A DNA stretch of 64,000 nt from UBA4416 sp040387475 (GTDB lineage: Bacteria > Bacteroidota > Bacteroidia > B-17B0 > Aurantibacillaceae), in assembly GCA_040387475.1 (NCBI GenBank), contig JAZKDT010000059.1, positions 1 to 64,000 on the forward strand. The letters run 5' to 3'. Position numbers and translations under genes: made by a program. The notes beneath the pieces are model-generated. The model was not told where the DNA came from, ran no database searches, and worked only from the letters and a program-made list of their open reading frames with translations. Position 1 is the stretch's first letter. Each line of letters starts with the position of its first letter. Below are positions 36,847 through 45,124 of the stretch, one piece after another.

Positions 36847-38211
36847 ATGCCCGTGATTAATTTGTCTAAAAATATCCATTTAAAAGAAACTATTTCCTTG
36901 TCGATTCCTTTGATAATGACCCAAATAGGGCATATCATCACCGGGATGGTAGACAACATATTTTTAGGAAGATTAGGTAAAACAGAACAGGCCGCGGGCA
37001 TTTTATCCAACAACCTGTTTGTGATCCTCCTGGTATTCAGTATTGGTATGAGTTATGTACTAACACCCGCTGTTACAGATGCCCACGTAAACGGGAACGA
37101 GAAGGAAAAAGCATCTTTATTCAAAAACTCGCTTTTTATTAACATGGTAGTAGCCGTTTTACTGTTTATCATCCTGTTTTTTTCATCTCCTTTACTGGCG
37201 CATATGCAACAGCCCGAGGACGTTGTTTTGCTTGCCATTCCTTTTTTCGACGTCTTGATTTTTTCAATTATCCCTGTGGCCTTATTTTTTGTATGTAAAC
37301 AATATACTGAGGGTTTGAGCAACACCAGGGCGGCCATGTACATCAGTGTTATTGGCAACATTATGAATATTGTTTTAAATTATTTACTAATTTACGGTTA
37401 CTGCGGATTGCCCGAATTGGGCTATATGGGCTCTTGCTGGGCTACCTTTGTCTCACGCGCGTTTATGGGGCTTGGATTTTTAATATATATTTTTAGAAAC
37501 AAAGCGGTTAATTCTTTTGCCATCTATTATAAAGAGGCAAAAGTAAACGCTCAATACGTGTGGCCCTTATTTAAGGACGGCCTGGCGTCTGCCTTGCAAT
37601 TTACTTTTGAAGTGGCAGCTTTTGCCATTGCGGGTTTGCTTGCCGGTGTATTTGGAAAAGAACAAATAGATGCACATGGTATCGCCTTGAGTTTAGCGGC
37701 ATTTACATATATGTTTGCCAGCGGAATTGGCAGCGCAACAACGATTCGCGTAGGAAACTATTATTCCTTAAACAACCTGAATGAAGTAAAACTGGCCATT
37801 AAAACATCGTACAAAGCGGTAATTGTTACCATGGGTTTTATGGCGTTAATCTTTATTAGCTGCAATACGTTTTTACCGCTTATTTTCAGCAATGATGAAG
37901 AAATTATTTCGATTGCCTCTAAACTGTTATTGTTCGCCGCTTTTTTCCAGTTGTTTGATGGAACGCAGGTTGTTGCCATTGGTGTATTAAGAGCTTTAGA
38001 CGATTACAAATATCCTACGTATGTTGCCTTTATCGGCTACTGGTTAATTGCCCTGCCACTATGTTACCTTTTTGCGTTTGTATTTAACTATAAAGTATAT
38101 GGTGTTTGGCTTGCCTTAAGTGTTGGACTCGGGTTCGTATCTGTTGCTCTTTTTTTCAGGATCAGGGCTTTACTGAAACTGAAATCTATACCATCACAAA
38201 ATATAAACTAG
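36847..38211 (+). CDS. MATE family efflux transporter
   Basis: 454 residues with twelve predicted membrane spans in two six-helix halves (repeat starts near SIPLIMTQIGHIITGMVDNIFLG and FTFEVAAFAIAGLLAGVFG, each shown here only in part). MATE proteins export cationic drugs, dyes or metabolites by Na+ or H+ antiport. No substrate can be read from the sequence. The ATG at 36847 is used; the TTG one codon upstream is less likely. The gene is divergent from hpt and its end overlaps the convergent membrane-protein gene by 26 bp. Confidence 0.92.
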   Translation: MPVINLSKNIHLKETISLSIPLIMTQIGHIITGMVDNIFLGRLGKTEQAAGILSNNLFVILLVFSIGMSYVLTPAVTDAHVNGNEKEKASLFKNSLFINMVVAVLLFIILFFSSPLLAHMQQPEDVVLLAIPFFDVLIFSIIPVALFFVCKQYTEGLSNTRAAMYISVIGNIMNIVLNYLLIYGYCGLPELGYMGSCWATFVSRAFMGLGFLIYIFRNKAVNSFAIYYKEAKVNAQYVWPLFKDGLASALQFTFEVAAFAIAGLLAGVFGKEQIDAHGIALSLAAFTYMFASGIGSATTIRVGNYYSLNNLNEVKLAIKTSYKAVIVTMGFMALIFISCNTFLPLIFSNDEEIISIASKLLLFAAFFQLFDGTQVVAIGVLRALDDYKYPTYVAFIGYWLIALPLCYLFAFVFNYKVYGVWLALSVGLGFVSVALFFRIRALLKLKSIPSQNIN

Positions 38212-38782
38212 CTAAAAAGAACAAGCCACATACGGTTAAAAGTCCGTTAACGCTTAAATGTTTATTGACCCTGTAAACAAAAAAGCCCATGCATAGGGCA
38301 AATACTATGACCATGAAACTAGGGTAGGTATATATGTGCCAAAATGTTCTATCGTCAAACCCTAATTTTGCTTTGAGGATCTTATTGAATAGAAAATCAC
38401 GCCCAATATAAAATCCTTCAAAATGTTCGGGCAATTGGTACAATTCGGCAGTTTTAACAGGAACAAAAGTTCCATCAATAGCTGTTATTTGCAACTCGGT
38501 AACAGTTCTGGCATTTTGGGTACGGTTAAATTCGCCATAAGAACAGTTAATGCTTGATACATATGTTTTTTGCCAGTGACAGCAGATCAAAATACTTAGC
38601 AGGCAATAACTTAAAAATGCGGCCAGCGTAATATTGATATTATTAATGATCTTATAAAATGGTGTTTTTTTCAGGTCTTCAATTTGCTTCAGCTCTTTTA
38701 AATGCTTGATCTGTTTAAAGTAATACAGCTCCTCGGGAGATAAAGGGATACGGGGTTTTCTCCGGGGCTGTTCTTCTTGCAT
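38186..38782 (-). CDS. Membrane protein of unknown function
   Basis: 198 residues. A charged, probably coiled-coil N-terminus (PEELYYFKQIKHLKELKQ) is followed by one helix at about residues 52-70, a periplasmic domain of about 80 residues, and two more helices near the C-terminus (FMVIVFALCMGFFVYRV and the last 20 residues). No family is recognised. Its 3' end overlaps the MATE gene on the other strand. The GT2 gene upstream on the same strand is 23 bp away, so the two may be co-transcribed. Confidence 0.7.
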   Translation of the reverse strand: MQEEQPRRKPRIPLSPEELYYFKQIKHLKELKQIEDLKKTPFYKIINNINITLAAFLSYCLLSILICCHWQKTYVSSINCSYGEFNRTQNARTVTELQITAIDGTFVPVKTAELYQLPEHFEGFYIGRDFLFNKILKAKLGFDDRTFWHIYTYPSFMVIVFALCMGFFVYRVNKHLSVNGLLTVCGLFFLASLYFVMV

Positions 38783-38805
38783 CGCTTAAGTGGTTAAGGA
38801 AGAAA

Positions 38806-39765
38806 CTATAGATTGATTTTCTTTTCTAATAAATAATTATTCCTGTCGGGAGAATTTCTTAAAATTAATTCGCCGATAAAGCCAGCTAAAAACAACATGG
38901 TTCCCAACATCATTGAAGTTAAAGCAATATAAAATGATGGTCGGTCGGTTAATAAGCGTGCTGCTTTATGGATAATAAATGCGTGATAAAATTTATCGAT
39001 TCCTAAATACATTACTGAAAAAAGTCCTACCATAAACATCAGCGTTCCAATTAAACCAAAAAAGTGCATAGGTCGTTTTCCAAATTTAGATAAGAAGGTG
39101 ATAGTCAGTAGATCTAGAAAGCCATTGATAAAGCGTTCCCAGCCAAATTTACTGACACCATATTTACGGGCCTGGTGCTGAACTACCTTCTCCCCTATTT
39201 TTGTAAAGCCGGCGTTTTTAGCCAGAACCGGTATAAAGCGATGCATTTCGCCATAGATTTCAATGCCTTTAACTACTTCTTTGCGGTAGGCTTTTAAACC
39301 ACAATTCATATCATGTAACTTAATACCTGAGATCAATCGGTTAGTACCGTTATATAATTTGGAAGGAATATTTTTAGTGAATGTATTATCGAATCTCTTT
39401 TGCTTCCAACCGCTCACCAGGTCGTAATCTCCCGAGGTGATCATTTTATAGAGTTCGGGGATTTCATCCGGAGAATCCTGCAAATCAGCATCCATGGTAA
39501 TCACTACATCGCCCTGTGCGGCTTCAAATCCTACATGTAAGCCTGGAGACTTGCCGTAATTGCGGCGAAATTTAATGGCTTTTACACAATGATTTTGAGC
39601 TGCCAGTGATTCAATCACCCGCCATGACTTATCTTTGCTACCATCATCCACAAACACAATTTCGTAAGAAAATCCATTCTCATCCATCACGCGTTTAATC
39701 CAATCGTGCAATTCGGGCAACGATTCTTCTTCGTTAAATAAGGGGATGACAATAGAGATGTTCAT
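38806..39765 (-). CDS. GT2 glycosyltransferase with two C-terminal membrane helices (DPM1/GtrB-like)
   Basis: 319 residues. GT-A domain starts SIVIPLFNEEESL, has VDDGSKD, the metal-binding DADLQDSPDEI, and CGLKAYRKEV. Two membrane helices follow (LIGTLMFMVGLFSVMYLG and ALTSMMLGTMLFLAGFIG). This layout belongs to polyprenyl-phosphate glycosyltransferases such as dolichyl-phosphate mannose synthase and GtrB, which load one sugar on a lipid carrier for use at the outer side of the membrane. The sugar is not known. It is likely in a transcript with the following small membrane protein. Confidence 0.9.
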   Translation of the reverse strand: MNISIVIPLFNEEESLPELHDWIKRVMDENGFSYEIVFVDDGSKDKSWRVIESLAAQNHCVKAIKFRRNYGKSPGLHVGFEAAQGDVVITMDADLQDSPDEIPELYKMITSGDYDLVSGWKQKRFDNTFTKNIPSKLYNGTNRLISGIKLHDMNCGLKAYRKEVVKGIEIYGEMHRFIPVLAKNAGFTKIGEKVVQHQARKYGVSKFGWERFINGFLDLLTITFLSKFGKRPMHFFGLIGTLMFMVGLFSVMYLGIDKFYHAFIIHKAARLLTDRPSFYIALTSMMLGTMLFLAGFIGELILRNSPDRNNYLLEKKINL

Positions 39766-39843
39766 ATAAGAGTTTAAAAATCAGCATTATTTAGCCAACG
39801 TACAAATTTTACGAAAAATATGCTAATAATGAAATAAATTCTA

Positions 39844-39851
39844 TACTTTTG
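39844..39851 (+). promoter_or_regulatory. -7 promoter element of the SRP RNA gene
   Basis: TACTTTTG matches the Bacteroidota TAnnTTTG -7 consensus exactly and ends 5 nt before the first base of the RNA stem. No clear -33 TTTG is visible. Confidence 0.65.
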
Positions 39852-39855
39852 CGGT

Positions 39856-39957
39856 GGGTAAGTCTTTCACGACCAGCTCCTGTCAAATCCCCCAGGATGG
39901 GAACATAGCAAGGGTAGATGGTTGAGCGGTGCGATGAAAGTAGCTTACCCTTTTTTT
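39856..39957 (+). ncRNA. ffs: Signal recognition particle RNA, small bacterial type
   Basis: GGGTAAG at the 5' end pairs with CTTACCC at the 3' end, followed by a T7 run that ends transcription. The centre has the conserved SRP helix 8 sequence: CTGTCAAATCCCCCAGGATG, then GGGAACATAGCAAGGGTAG, which includes the GGAA-like tetraloop region and the AGCA/GGG asymmetric loop that binds Ffh. Length is about 95-100 nt, as for 4.5S-like SRP RNAs. Confidence 0.93.
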
Positions 39958-40019
39958 GTGCCCTTTTTTTACCCTTCCCGTTAAACCTTTTTGTAAAATT
40001 GCCATCTGAGTAAAGTATT

Positions 40020-40754
40020 TTGAAACTTCTCTTATATAGTTTATGTGTCCTGATCTGTTCCCTAACATCAGAGCCTTCGCATGCACAAAACTCAAAGCAA
40101 TACCTTACTGATTCTTTAACCCGAAAATTTCAAAAAGATAGTGCACACATATACAGATTTAAATTAATCAGACCTTACATAGCCATTGATAACAGAAATT
40201 CATTTATTAAAGAAGGTCCGGTGAATGTAAAAGGTTTTCAGTTTGGTATAATTATCAAAGAACATCATACCGTGGGCCGAGGTATCTATAGCTTGCAGGA
40301 TAATTCCAAACAAAATTTAACCAGTCTCGACGAAAATAGCATTCCTCTTAAAAGAACGTTGAATTTAAATTACGTGACTTTGTTTTATCAATACACGATT
40401 ATTGATACACGCTTCTTTGAATTGGCGCTTCCCCTCGAAATAGGCTTAGGAACTTACCGATTGAAACTCATTGACGATATACAAGATAAAGTTGTATCCG
40501 AAAAAACAGGTAGTACAACTCTTACCAGCGGCGGGGCCGATATTGTATTGAAACCTTTTAAATGGGTAGGTCTCACTGCAAGTGCAGGTTATCGATTTGC
40601 TTTTGATAAGAATCCAAATATAAATTTTAGCGGGGCCTATTATTCTTACGGCCTATGGGTTGATTTAAGACAAATATACCGGGATACTAAATTTTATGGA
40701 TTCACCCGTAAAAAATACAGGCGGCACATGAAAGAAATTATGAAAGAGCATTAA
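40020..40754 (+). CDS. Predicted outer-membrane beta-barrel protein
   Basis: 244 residues with a signal peptide cleaved after SHA. Alternating strands with aromatic girdles (YVTLFYQYTIIDTRFFELALPLEIGLG, cited in part; WVGLTASAGYRFAF; YYSYGLWVDLRQI) and a basic C-terminus. No family is recognised. The start appears to be TTG at 40020, which puts KLLLYSLCVLICSL immediately at the N-terminus; no in-frame ATG offers a complete signal peptide. It follows the SRP RNA by about 60 bp and is convergent with the CotH pseudogene. Confidence 0.72.
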   Translation: MKLLLYSLCVLICSLTSEPSHAQNSKQYLTDSLTRKFQKDSAHIYRFKLIRPYIAIDNRNSFIKEGPVNVKGFQFGIIIKEHHTVGRGIYSLQDNSKQNLTSLDENSIPLKRTLNLNYVTLFYQYTIIDTRFFELALPLEIGLGTYRLKLIDDIQDKVVSEKTGSTTLTSGGADIVLKPFKWVGLTASAGYRFAFDKNPNINFSGAYYSYGLWVDLRQIYRDTKFYGFTRKKYRRHMKEIMKEH

Positions 40755-40755
40755 T

Positions 40756-42834
40756 CTACTTTTGTACGATTAATTTAACCGGCTTTCCGACGTCCTTTCC
40801 GTTATTTACGAAACGACACAGATAGGTACCACTTTCAAAATGAGTTAACGAAATAGCCATTTCGTTATGAATAGCCTGCCTGTAAGTTTGCGTCAACATT
40901 TCTCTTCCTAATAAATCGCAGATAATAATGGTTGAATTTGTCAATGCACTATTCTCTGAATTTACAAATACCATATCTGTTGTCGGATTTGGGAATAGCG
41001 TAATCGCATTCTCCAATCCCGAAAGCTTATCAACACCTGTAATCATACAATTTCCAGGCATATTCGCATCTAACCAGGTAATACGCGTTGAGATCCAGGA
41101 TTTAAATAAGTTAATGTCTCCCTGAAATGTAGTTGGCTGCGTTCCTACTTCTGGAGTTCCAACATCAACACCCTGGGTAGACCATTTAGCCTGGTGACGT
41201 TGCTGTGCTGAATCCAGGTAAACAGCCGCGGAATCAATATAACTAAATAAATTGGTTGTACTTAAAACAGTGTTCCTTAAATTAACCCATCTGCACCTGA
41301 GTTCATTTCTAAAAGTAGAATCCTCCAATAGTCTCACATACCATCCATTTGAATTTACATCCGGATTACAATCATTTATTTTATAAGCCCAACCCGACCC
41401 ATTGGTAGCCGAAAAAATACTACATCCTGGGATATTGGTCCAGGCCCAATCGAAGTCCCAGACTGGTCCGGCTTTCAATTTTCCTCCGTTGTCATCCCTG
41501 TCTTTATGCATGAACCAACTCTTCTTAAAACCGTCGTTATTACGCGATAATTCGTTCACGATAAAGTAATCAATAAATGAAGCTGTGCTCAGATAAGCTC
41601 GGTAACCTGTTAAGGGATCAGCGAATGTTGACCCATACAAAGCCGTTTCCATGGTGTTAACGTAAGCTTGAATATATGTTTTTTGTTGCGCCGTTATATT
41701 GTCAGGTTTTGGATACTCATAAACCAAATGCACAGGAAAAGAGGGATGATCTACAGGCTGATAATTTAACAACCAGCTATTAGATGCGTCCCAGTAATCG
41801 TTTTTAATAATGTAGCCACCGGTCATATTTATTCCTGAATTTTCGGTGGAATCCAGTTTCGCAATATCAACCCGGTTATTATCCCGTTTGATTTTTTCGG
41901 ATAAAAAATAAACACCCTGGTATTGACCATTTAATACCACCTCACAAGGTTTGGATCTGGTAGCATAATGTCCCATCTGTTCAAATAGTTAATTAGCCAA
42001 TGAATTTCTAAGGTAGGTTCTGTCGTTGTATGTTGCAAGTAAACACCAATCATGTTCAGGAGGCATTCCTAACAGCGTTGTATCGTTTTCGAGCATAGCT
42101 GTATTCCTGGTTTCAATGGCATAAGGCTTCTGAGGCAAGCTTGCCGAAAAATTTCCACGAATCTCGATCCCAATGTTGTTATTGTAAGCATTGGGTGCAT
42201 CGGTAACATGGTTTATCATACCAGGGCCATTATTAATGATTTTCATATGAGCATTTATCTTGGGATCATTTATAATCGTTTGAGAAAACGTGTTAATGAC
42301 AACAATCGGTAAATTAGAAGAGGTGAATATATTTGGCAAAGGCGCATTTGTTGCAAACGTTATACTCCAGTTCAACAAGTTACCTACATCACTGGCGTAT
42401 GTATCCACTATTCTCAATTTCCAAATGCCATTTCCATTTTGGCCATTGTTTGCATTTCCTAACGTATTCATAGGCTTATAAGTTCCTGAGAAAGGTGCAG
42501 ATCCTGAAACTATCGAAGTAGTTACCGTTTGATTAAAGCATGTATTCGTAAAATTATTTCCGCTCCCGCCAACATAAGATAATAACATAACATCAGTTCC
42601 ATCAGGAGCTATCAAATTAATATTCAAATCAGAATCATAGGTATGTGTGATATTCATACACACATTTACTAATCCGTGTGTAGCATTCAGCGTAGCAGGT
42701 GTTAGCCCGGCAACATTTATATTGAAATCATTATTTTGCCCGTCATCGGAAATTGCACCGCCACCTCCTGAAAACGTTTGAGCATAGAGACCTGCAGAAA
42801 AAACCAAAAGTATTAACGAGAATAGAAGTTTCAT
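40756..42834 (-). pseudogene. P-domain/CotH secreted protein interrupted by an in-frame TAA
   Basis: Signal peptide, a P-domain (ISDDGQNNDFNINV ... NLLNWSITF) and the first part of a CotH domain run from 42834 to a TAA at 41989-41991. The same frame continues at once with LFEQMGHYATRSKPCEVV and carries the CotH core (SEKIKRDNNRVDI, AGPVWDFDWAW) and a type A T9SS sorting end (LFPNPTTDMVFV). The intact neighbour reads through the same spot with an identical residue count, so this is one nonsense change and not a frameshift. Without the stop the protein would be 692 residues. Downstream coding shows no further damage, so the mutation is recent, a sequencing error, or read through. Confidence 0.85.
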
Positions 42835-42866
42835 TTTATATACATCAAAGATTTCAGGATTTGGAG

Positions 42867-44933
42867 TTAGTTGGTTTTAATAATTTTTTTCACAATATTC
42901 TTTTTGCCACTTGTGATTTTTAAAAAATAAACTCCGTTGTTTAAAGATTGGTCAAAGTTAATTTCTATGTTGCTTTCACCATCATTCAAATCCTTTGCTC
43001 GTAGCTGCTTAACCACGTTTCCTAATACATCAGTTACCTGAAAATCGACCGTTTGTTGATACGCCAAATACAGTTTAACATTAAAGTTATGGCTAAAAGG
43101 ATTGGGAGAAAGTGTTACGTTTTTATCGCTCAATTCATTTTCACTTAATCCAACCGTACAAACACCCGGCAAATTAGAATCCATCCAGGTAATACGATTA
43201 AGTATCCAGTTTTTCAACGCAGTAATTTCTCCGGCGTAACTGGTTGCTATAGGACTTGGATTGGGCCAGGTATAAACTCCCAAAATGGGCCACAGGTCAA
43301 AATGTCGAGCTTGTGCTTGATTTAAGTGCCCTGCCACCGAATCAATGTAATTATTTAAAACAGGAATGCTGAGCGTCGTTAAACGTAACTCGTTCCATCT
43401 GCATTTAAGCTCCGCTGTATAACCGGGATCTTCTAATAATCGTCTCCACCAAAAATTATTTTGCCAGCCACCAGGACAAACCGTTCCCTGGTTCCATGCC
43501 CATCCGGTATAAAGTTCGGCCTGGCAATAATCTGCATTCCACCAGGCTATATTGTAATCCCAGGCAGGGCCCGCATGTAATTTGCCGCCCTGGCTGTATT
43601 TATCTTTATGAAAAAAAGTACTCAGGCGGTAACCGTCGACATTTTTACTTAATTCGTTTAAAAGAAAATAATCAATAAACGTAGTGACACCAATATATTT
43701 TCTGTAGCCAGTAACCGGGTTAGAAAATGTGGGGCTGGCTAATACATCTTCTACCGTGTCAATATAGGCTTGAATATATGCTTTTTGTTGAGGGGCAATA
43801 TCAGTAGCGTTTGGATAAACGTAAACAAAATTTACCGGCGTACCATCATCAGCATTATAGGAAGATGTCCAATAGGTATTAGGTCCGTCATCCCTGTCTA
43901 CTTTTATAATATAGCCTCCGGTTAACTGATCGCCTGAAATATCTGTTGGCAATAATTTAGAAACATCAACGCGATTATTATCGCGCTTTACTTTTTCCAT
44001 TAATACATAAATACCCTGGTACTGGCCGTTAATCAGCAATTCACAAAATTGGGTGCGTGATGCATAGTGTCCTGTTTTATTAGCAATATCATAACTTAAA
44101 ACATTTCTGATACATGTTTTATCGTCGTATGGCGCATATAAAATCCAATCATGTTCAGCAGGCATTCCCAATAAAATAGTATCATTGTCTAAATTGTTAA
44201 CGTCTCTTGTTTCAAGTCCGTACGACTTTTGAGGAAAACCTGAAGAACTCGACCCTCGAATTTCTATACCAATATTATTATTATACGCATTTGGTAAATC
44301 AGTCGTGTAATTAGTTACTCCCGGTCCATTATAAATGATCTTCATTCCTGCATCTATTTTGGGTTCATTAACAATAGTTTGAGAAAATGTATTGATCATA
44401 ACAATAGGCAAGTCAGAAGCAGTAAATACATTTGGAAGTGGAGCATTTGATCCAAACGTTATACTCCAATTTAATAAATTTCCTACATCCTGCGCATACG
44501 TATCTACAATTCTTAGTTTCCAGGCGCCATTACCGTTTTGGTTATTGTTAGCATTTCCCAGCGTATTCATCGGTTTAAAAGTACCCGTAAATGGTGCGGA
44601 GCCTGAAAATATGGAGTTAGTGACCGTTTGATTAAAACAGGTATTAGTGAAATTATTTCCGCTTCCTCCTGCCCCCGAAACCAACATCATATTTGTTCCA
44701 TCTGGTGCGATTAAATTAATGTTCAAATCCGAATCATAGGTATGCGTGATATTAAAACAAACACTCACTAATCCGTGCGTATTGTTTAGAGCGGAAGGCG
44801 CAAGACCGTTGACGTTAATAGTGAAATCATTATTTTGTCCGTCATCTGATATACCACCACCCGTTCCCGAAAATGTTTGAGAGCAGAGGTTAATTGAAAA
44901 AAGAATTAAAAAAAAATGTAGGAGTTTTGTCAT
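42867..44933 (-). CDS. P-domain and CotH kinase-like secreted protein with type A T9SS sorting domain
   Basis: 688 residues from the ATG at 44933 (MTKLLHFF); a longer frame adds 14 unlikely residues. Signal peptide to LCSQ, then a proprotein-convertase P-domain (GQNNDFTINVNG, THTYDSDLNINLIAPDG in part, NLLNWSITF). A CotH domain follows with GIEIRGSSS, MEKVKRDNNRVDV and the signature AGPAWDYNIAWWN. CotH proteins are atypical kinases of spore-coat or surface proteins. The C-terminus (LSPNPFSHNFNVKLYL, NNGVYFLKI, KKIIKTN) is a type A sorting domain, so it is exported by T9SS. It is a tandem paralogue of the interrupted gene 32 bp downstream. Confidence 0.9.
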   Translation of the reverse strand: MTKLLHFFLILFSINLCSQTFSGTGGGISDDGQNNDFTINVNGLAPSALNNTHGLVSVCFNITHTYDSDLNINLIAPDGTNMMLVSGAGGSGNNFTNTCFNQTVTNSIFSGSAPFTGTFKPMNTLGNANNNQNGNGAWKLRIVDTYAQDVGNLLNWSITFGSNAPLPNVFTASDLPIVMINTFSQTIVNEPKIDAGMKIIYNGPGVTNYTTDLPNAYNNNIGIEIRGSSSSGFPQKSYGLETRDVNNLDNDTILLGMPAEHDWILYAPYDDKTCIRNVLSYDIANKTGHYASRTQFCELLINGQYQGIYVLMEKVKRDNNRVDVSKLLPTDISGDQLTGGYIIKVDRDDGPNTYWTSSYNADDGTPVNFVYVYPNATDIAPQQKAYIQAYIDTVEDVLASPTFSNPVTGYRKYIGVTTFIDYFLLNELSKNVDGYRLSTFFHKDKYSQGGKLHAGPAWDYNIAWWNADYCQAELYTGWAWNQGTVCPGGWQNNFWWRRLLEDPGYTAELKCRWNELRLTTLSIPVLNNYIDSVAGHLNQAQARHFDLWPILGVYTWPNPSPIATSYAGEITALKNWILNRITWMDSNLPGVCTVGLSENELSDKNVTLSPNPFSHNFNVKLYLAYQQTVDFQVTDVLGNVVKQLRAKDLNDGESNIEINFDQSLNNGVYFLKITSGKKNIVKKIIKTN

Positions 44934-45124
44934 ATGAATTCGTTGTTTAACGAATTTACATAAAATTAACTTCAATTTATCATAGAATATACATTAAATA
45001 ACTTTACTATGGTATTTATAAATCACTGATCTTAACACCGGTAAACTAATTTGTATTTGGATGACTTTAATTAAATTTACTGAATATGCTAATTATGAGT
45101 AGTTTTATTATAAAAATAACCCCT

